Of a stretch of DNA of 64,000 nt, positions 60,884 through 64,000 are shown piece by piece; positions within the stretch are counted from its first letter, which is position 1, and each line of letters begins with the position of its first letter. The stretch spans positions 744,001 through 808,000 of the forward strand of contig JNKP01000001.1 in assembly GCA_000702085.1 (NCBI GenBank), read 5' to 3'. A model generated the notes under the pieces. That model saw only the letters and a list, made by a program, of their open reading frames with translations. It was not told the DNA's origin and made no database searches. This stretch comes from Lachnospiraceae bacterium P6A3 (GTDB taxonomy: Bacteria; Bacillota; Clostridia; Lachnospirales; Lachnospiraceae). The position numbers were made by a program, and so were the translations under genes.

Positions 60884-62074
60884 CTATTTACTCAATAGTG
60901 AAATGTAAAGATCTTCATATTGTTTTAACATTCTTTTCAGGTCGAAATACTCTCTGATTTTGATGAATCGATCACTCTGAATATTCTCAACCTGTAATAT
61001 TGCTTCCAAGATAGATTCAGCATTTCTTTCACACACAACCCCATAATAACTTGCACTTTCAGCACTTCCGCCAGTATTAAATGTTATTACGGGTGTACCA
61101 CAACAAATTGCCTCAAGATTTGTAGTAGGATAATTATCTTCCAATGTGGGATTCAAATATACATATGCACTTGAATAAACAGATGCCAGTTTTCTTCTAT
61201 CATCTATTCTCGGAAGCAAGAGGATAGAGTTCGGTAAATTAGATTTTTGCTTATTATCAACACCTACAAGCACAATTCTAAATTCTTTCGGAAGGATTTT
61301 CGAAAGTTCAACAAAGAATGACAATCCCTTTCTATCTTCCCAAATTGATGCTACGCCTAGTACCACTTTCTTATCTGTTAAACAATTCTCTAAAAAATAA
61401 TTGCGTTCAACAGGTCTGAAAATCGATGTGTCAATTCCATTTGGTATTACATACGCATCCCTTTTTAGCATAGAATGCTTTACTAAATTACCAAGCCATC
61501 TCGACGGAGTAACAACTTTCATCTTACTTAGGTTTTTATATAAATTTTCTTTCTTAAGCCAATTATCTTTTGATTTATCCAATAAAACCGATTTGGGGTA
61601 CTCTTTCTTTTGAGGGCAAGTTCCGCAACCGCTCATCCACTTATTACAACCAACATGATCAAAGTATGCACAATGACCAGTTAATGCCCAGCAATCATGA
61701 AGTGTGTACACTACAGGAACACTAAGCTTTTCTAATTCCGAAAACAATATTTGAAAATTAATATAATATCCATGTAAATTATGAAGATGAATCACATCTG
61801 GTTTAAATTCATGAATAAACCTTATTGCCTCCATGGTAGACGATCTGTTTCCAAGGCCACAATTGTCCATAACTCTAGATGAGAGAGCACTAATTAGTAC
61901 CTGCTTGCGAGTAGCTACTCTCACGCCATAACCGCTACATCTAACTGGAGCAGTAAGTCTCCCATAAAGAACTTTAACTTCATGACCTCTATTTAAAAAA
62001 TACTCAGCGAGATCCGCACATAATGTTCCAGTACTAGTCACGCCACATACTTCATTAATTATCAAAAGTTTCAT
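60884..62074 (-). CDS. Family 4 glycosyltransferase
   Basis: This 396-aa GT-B protein has an N-terminal Rossmann half with Gly/His-rich VIHLHNLHGYY and a C-terminal Glycos_transf_1 domain. The latter has VVLGVASIWEDRKGL, NPTLEDNYPTTNLEAICCGTPVI (E-x7-E region) and GGSAES. A Cys-rich stretch (HDCWALTGHCAYFDHVGCNK ...) is typical of one GT4 subgroup. It retains nucleotide sugars in the cytoplasm as donors; linkage unknown. Confidence 0.9.
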   Translation of the reverse strand: MKLLIINEVCGVTSTGTLCADLAEYFLNRGHEVKVLYGRLTAPVRCSGYGVRVATRKQVLISALSSRVMDNCGLGNRSSTMEAIRFIHEFKPDVIHLHNLHGYYINFQILFSELEKLSVPVVYTLHDCWALTGHCAYFDHVGCNKWMSGCGTCPQKKEYPKSVLLDKSKDNWLKKENLYKNLSKMKVVTPSRWLGNLVKHSMLKRDAYVIPNGIDTSIFRPVERNYFLENCLTDKKVVLGVASIWEDRKGLSFFVELSKILPKEFRIVLVGVDNKQKSNLPNSILLLPRIDDRRKLASVYSSAYVYLNPTLEDNYPTTNLEAICCGTPVITFNTGGSAESASYYGVVCERNAESILEAILQVENIQSDRFIKIREYFDLKRMLKQYEDLYISLLSK

Positions 62075-62146
62075 ATGTATATCTAACGCTTTTTATGAAT
62101 GTCTTAGAAATCAAGCATAAATCCAACACATATAGTCATTCTGTTG

Positions 62147-62206
62147 TCACTCCTCAAAACTATCCCCTAGTTTCTCTTCAGACAGAACAACCTTGTTCTT
62201 CTTCAT
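62147..62206 (-). other. 19-codon ORF between epimerase and GT4 genes
   Basis: An ATG sharing one base with the epimerase stop (TAATG) opens a 19-codon frame (MKKNKVVLSEEKLGDS ...). It ends at TGA and continues in frame for 14 more codons (QQNDYMCWIYA). It may be the start of a broken gene or a spurious ORF. The rest of the 131-bp gap is AT-rich without other signals. Confidence 0.25.
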
Positions 62207-63096
62207 TACACTTCTTCTGTTTTTTCAATAGACTTCTTTAAATCAACTTTACTGTATTCAAAATCATATTCACTTAAGCTATGATCAATCGTAACGCTTC
62301 CAAAAGCCTTGTTTGTCAGTTTACCTATCCTCCCACCAAAATGGCTCAGCACAATCACCGCAGGATTTAAAGCACGTGTTATCATTATTCTGCGTCCGAC
62401 AGTGCAGCTTATCAAATGTACCAAATCCGAGGTTGCAACATATTCTTTATTCTGTGGCCAGAACGCTCCTCTACGTCCCTTTATCATAACCTGTGCTAAA
62501 AATTCGCAAAGATTTTCTATATACAACATAGATCTTTCATTTTTTACCGCTGGGAAAAACGGAACTATCTTGGCTAATTTGGAAATATTAACATAATTTC
62601 CCTTGCATCCCTTTCCATAAACAAACGGTGGTCTTATAACCGTCACATAAAAGCTCTCATCCTCCAGCTCTCTTACTCCGACATCCGCCCTCCACTTACT
62701 GTCACCATAAAAATTCGACGGAGAAGGTTTTGTGTCAACAGTTATAATCTTCGACTTTCCATAGGGTGCTGAATCTCCATAAATTATTATAGAAGACATG
62801 AACACAAATTGTCCCACGCCTTGTTCTTTGCATTTCTTTGCAGTTTCAATAGCAAGATCCGTATTTACTGCATAATACTTTGCCTTATCTTCTTCACTTA
62901 CTTTTCCTATATCTGCATGTGCTATACCTGCCACATGAAAACAGATATCATACTCCGAAAAATCCTTATCCCGCCATGCATCATTCATCATATCCACTGT
63001 ATCGACGGATAATTCATCCGGGTACCTCTCCGAAACATATCTTTCAAAGCTGGTACCTATATATGAGTTTGCGCCGGTTATAAGAACTCTTTTCAT
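62206..63096 (-). CDS. NAD-dependent sugar epimerase/dehydratase
   Basis: This 296-aa extended SDR has VLITGANSYIGTSF, CFHVAGIAH, FMSSIIIYG, FYGDSKWRAD (YxxxK equivalent) and IRPPFVYGKG. It belongs to the WcaG/WbpV-like group acting on UDP- or GDP-sugars, e.g. 4-keto reduction. ATG 63096 gives the usual family N-terminus (MKRVLITGAN). A TTG at 63117, immediately after the upstream stop, would add 7 residues and cannot be excluded. Confidence 0.85.
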   Translation of the reverse strand: MKRVLITGANSYIGTSFERYVSERYPDELSVDTVDMMNDAWRDKDFSEYDICFHVAGIAHADIGKVSEEDKAKYYAVNTDLAIETAKKCKEQGVGQFVFMSSIIIYGDSAPYGKSKIITVDTKPSPSNFYGDSKWRADVGVRELEDESFYVTVIRPPFVYGKGCKGNYVNISKLAKIVPFFPAVKNERSMLYIENLCEFLAQVMIKGRRGAFWPQNKEYVATSDLVHLISCTVGRRIMITRALNPAVIVLSHFGGRIGKLTNKAFGSVTIDHSLSEYDFEYSKVDLKKSIEKTEEV

Positions 63097-63117
63097 TCTA
63101 AAATATTTAATAGCCAA

Positions 63118-64000
63118 TCATTTTTCTTCAATCTGAGGCTTGTATGTAACTACAGTTTTTTGGGTCAGCTTGATCAATTCATCTACATCATCGTTATACG
63201 CAGCTTCATTCAACAGTTTAAGATGTTCAAGAAATTCTTCTCTATCAAATTCAATAGGCATACCTATATGTATCAGGTGATTCTGGGTAGTTTTTAAACC
63301 CTCGCCCTCCATAAGTTTCTCTTCGAAAAGTTTCTCACCCGGTCTAAGTCCTGTATACACAATCTTTATATCAACATCAGGTTTAAAACCGGATAATTTG
63401 ATTAAATTTCTGGCCAGTGTGTCAATCTTTACAGGCGATCCCATATCAAGAACAAATATTTCAGAGCCATCTCCCATGACACCTGCACGAAGGACCAAGC
63501 TCACTGCTTCCGGAATTGTCATAAAGTATCTGACTATATCAGGGTGAGTTACTGTTACCGGACCGCCATCTGCAATTTGTTTTCTGAAAAGCGGAACGAC
63601 CGATCCATTGCTTCCAAGGACGTTCCCAAAACGAACTGCAACATAGCGTGTTTTAGCCCTAAAGTCATCAGGCAATTTTTCAGATACAGTATTTTTATCC
63701 AAATGAGCCGATAACTGGACCAGTTCAGCTTCTCGGTGTTTTTTGACCATGTAGTCAAATGTCTGAATGACCATTTCACAGAGTCTTTTACTGGCGCCCA
63801 TTATATTGGTAGGATTTATTGCCTTATCCGTACTGATAAGAATAAATCTCTCACAACCGTTCCTCATTGCAGCAAACGCTGTTTTATATGTTCCGATTGC
63901 ATTATTTTTGATTGACTCACAGGGACTGTCCTCCATAAGAGGAACATGTTTATGAGCCGCAGCATGATAAACCACATTTGGTCTGTACTTAGAGAACACA
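63118..64000 (-). CDS. CapD/PglF-type UDP-GlcNAc 4,6-dehydratase, truncated by right edge
   Basis: The C-terminal 293 residues are visible: YHAAAHKHVPLME, ISTDKAINPTNIMGASKR (with catalytic region altered to MGASKR as in this family), RFGNVLGSNGSVVPLF, and a C-terminal domain with TGLRPGEKLFEEKL. The frame stays open to the edge, so the gene continues beyond the window; the apparent GTG at the edge is an internal Val. It would make the UDP-4-keto-6-deoxy sugar used by the epimerase gene directly downstream (stop TGA immediately before it). Confidence 0.9.
   Translation of the reverse strand, partial: VFSKYRPNVVYHAAAHKHVPLMEDSPCESIKNNAIGTYKTAFAAMRNGCERFILISTDKAINPTNIMGASKRLCEMVIQTFDYMVKKHREAELVQLSAHLDKNTVSEKLPDDFRAKTRYVAVRFGNVLGSNGSVVPLFRKQIADGGPVTVTHPDIVRYFMTIPEAVSLVLRAGVMGDGSEIFVLDMGSPVKIDTLARNLIKLSGFKPDVDIKIVYTGLRPGEKLFEEKLMEGEGLKTTQNHLIHIGMPIEFDREEFLEHLKLLNEAAYNDDVDELIKLTQKTVVTYKPQIEEK

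Overview
The window looks like a chromosomal accessory region of a low-GC Gram-positive anaerobe, most likely a rumen or gut Lachnospiraceae (Butyrivibrio / Pseudobutyrivibrio type). Reasons: AT-rich DNA, strong AGGAGG-type ribosome binding sites, many TTG/GTG starts, intrinsic terminators, an abundance of radical-SAM enzymes, and a UDP-glucose dehydrogenase fused to an XRE-type helix-turn-helix domain. This placement is inference. No rRNA, tRNA, CRISPR array or transposase was seen.

Region 1 (1-7.9 kb, minus strand) is a tightly spaced operon: a triple-AAA protein with an N-terminal zinc ribbon (CbxX/CfxQ type), a P-loop GTPase-like protein, membrane proteins and three proteins I do not recognise. 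Region 4 (17.8-29.9 kb, minus) is a second operon of similar style: a HerA/FtsK-like ATPase (DUF87 type), a Ycf46-like AAA ATPase, three zinc-ribbon proteins (two with membrane segments), a coiled-coil membrane protein, helical proteins, and a very acidic protein ending in a predicted HExxH zincin domain. One unrecognised protein of region 1 and one of region 4 appear to be paralogues. That links the two blocks into one candidate undescribed multi-NTPase, membrane-associated system with a possible protease effector.

Region 2 (8.0-15.4 kb, minus) lies between these blocks. It is a seven-gene, translationally coupled small-molecule operon: a methyltransferase-histidine phosphatase fusion, two HAD proteins lacking the usual second Asp, two radical-SAM enzymes, a methyltransferase and a P-loop kinase. 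It ends in a terminator built from two identical palindromes. Region 3 (15.4-17.8 kb) has a Sel1-repeat membrane protein and, divergently, a 39-residue peptide gene, a terminator-like hairpin and a radical SAM/SPASM maturase. This is a compact candidate RiPP locus.

Region 5 (30.1-32.4 kb) is a boundary, with a ferredoxin-GNAT fusion and HTH-UDP-glucose dehydrogenase. Region 6 (32.4-64 kb, minus, continuing past the right edge) is one long surface-polysaccharide cluster: CapD-type dehydratase, epimerases, seven glycosyltransferases, a Wzm/Wzt ABC exporter, a dTDP-3-amino-3,6-dideoxyhexose pair (ketoisomerase plus aminotransferase) and a PglC-type initiating phosphoglycosyltransferase as the last gene. 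Embedded at 42.5-54.4 kb is a self-contained ACP-dependent acyl pathway: acyl-CoA carboxylase subunits, a diverged acetate-kinase paralogue, two ACPs, FabD, FabH-like, FabG-like, MaoC-like, FkbH-like, VOC, MBL-fold and GNAT proteins. It probably makes and transfers an unusual short acyl group onto the amino sugar. The cluster's terminator lies inside the 3' end of the opposing UDP-glucose dehydrogenase gene.
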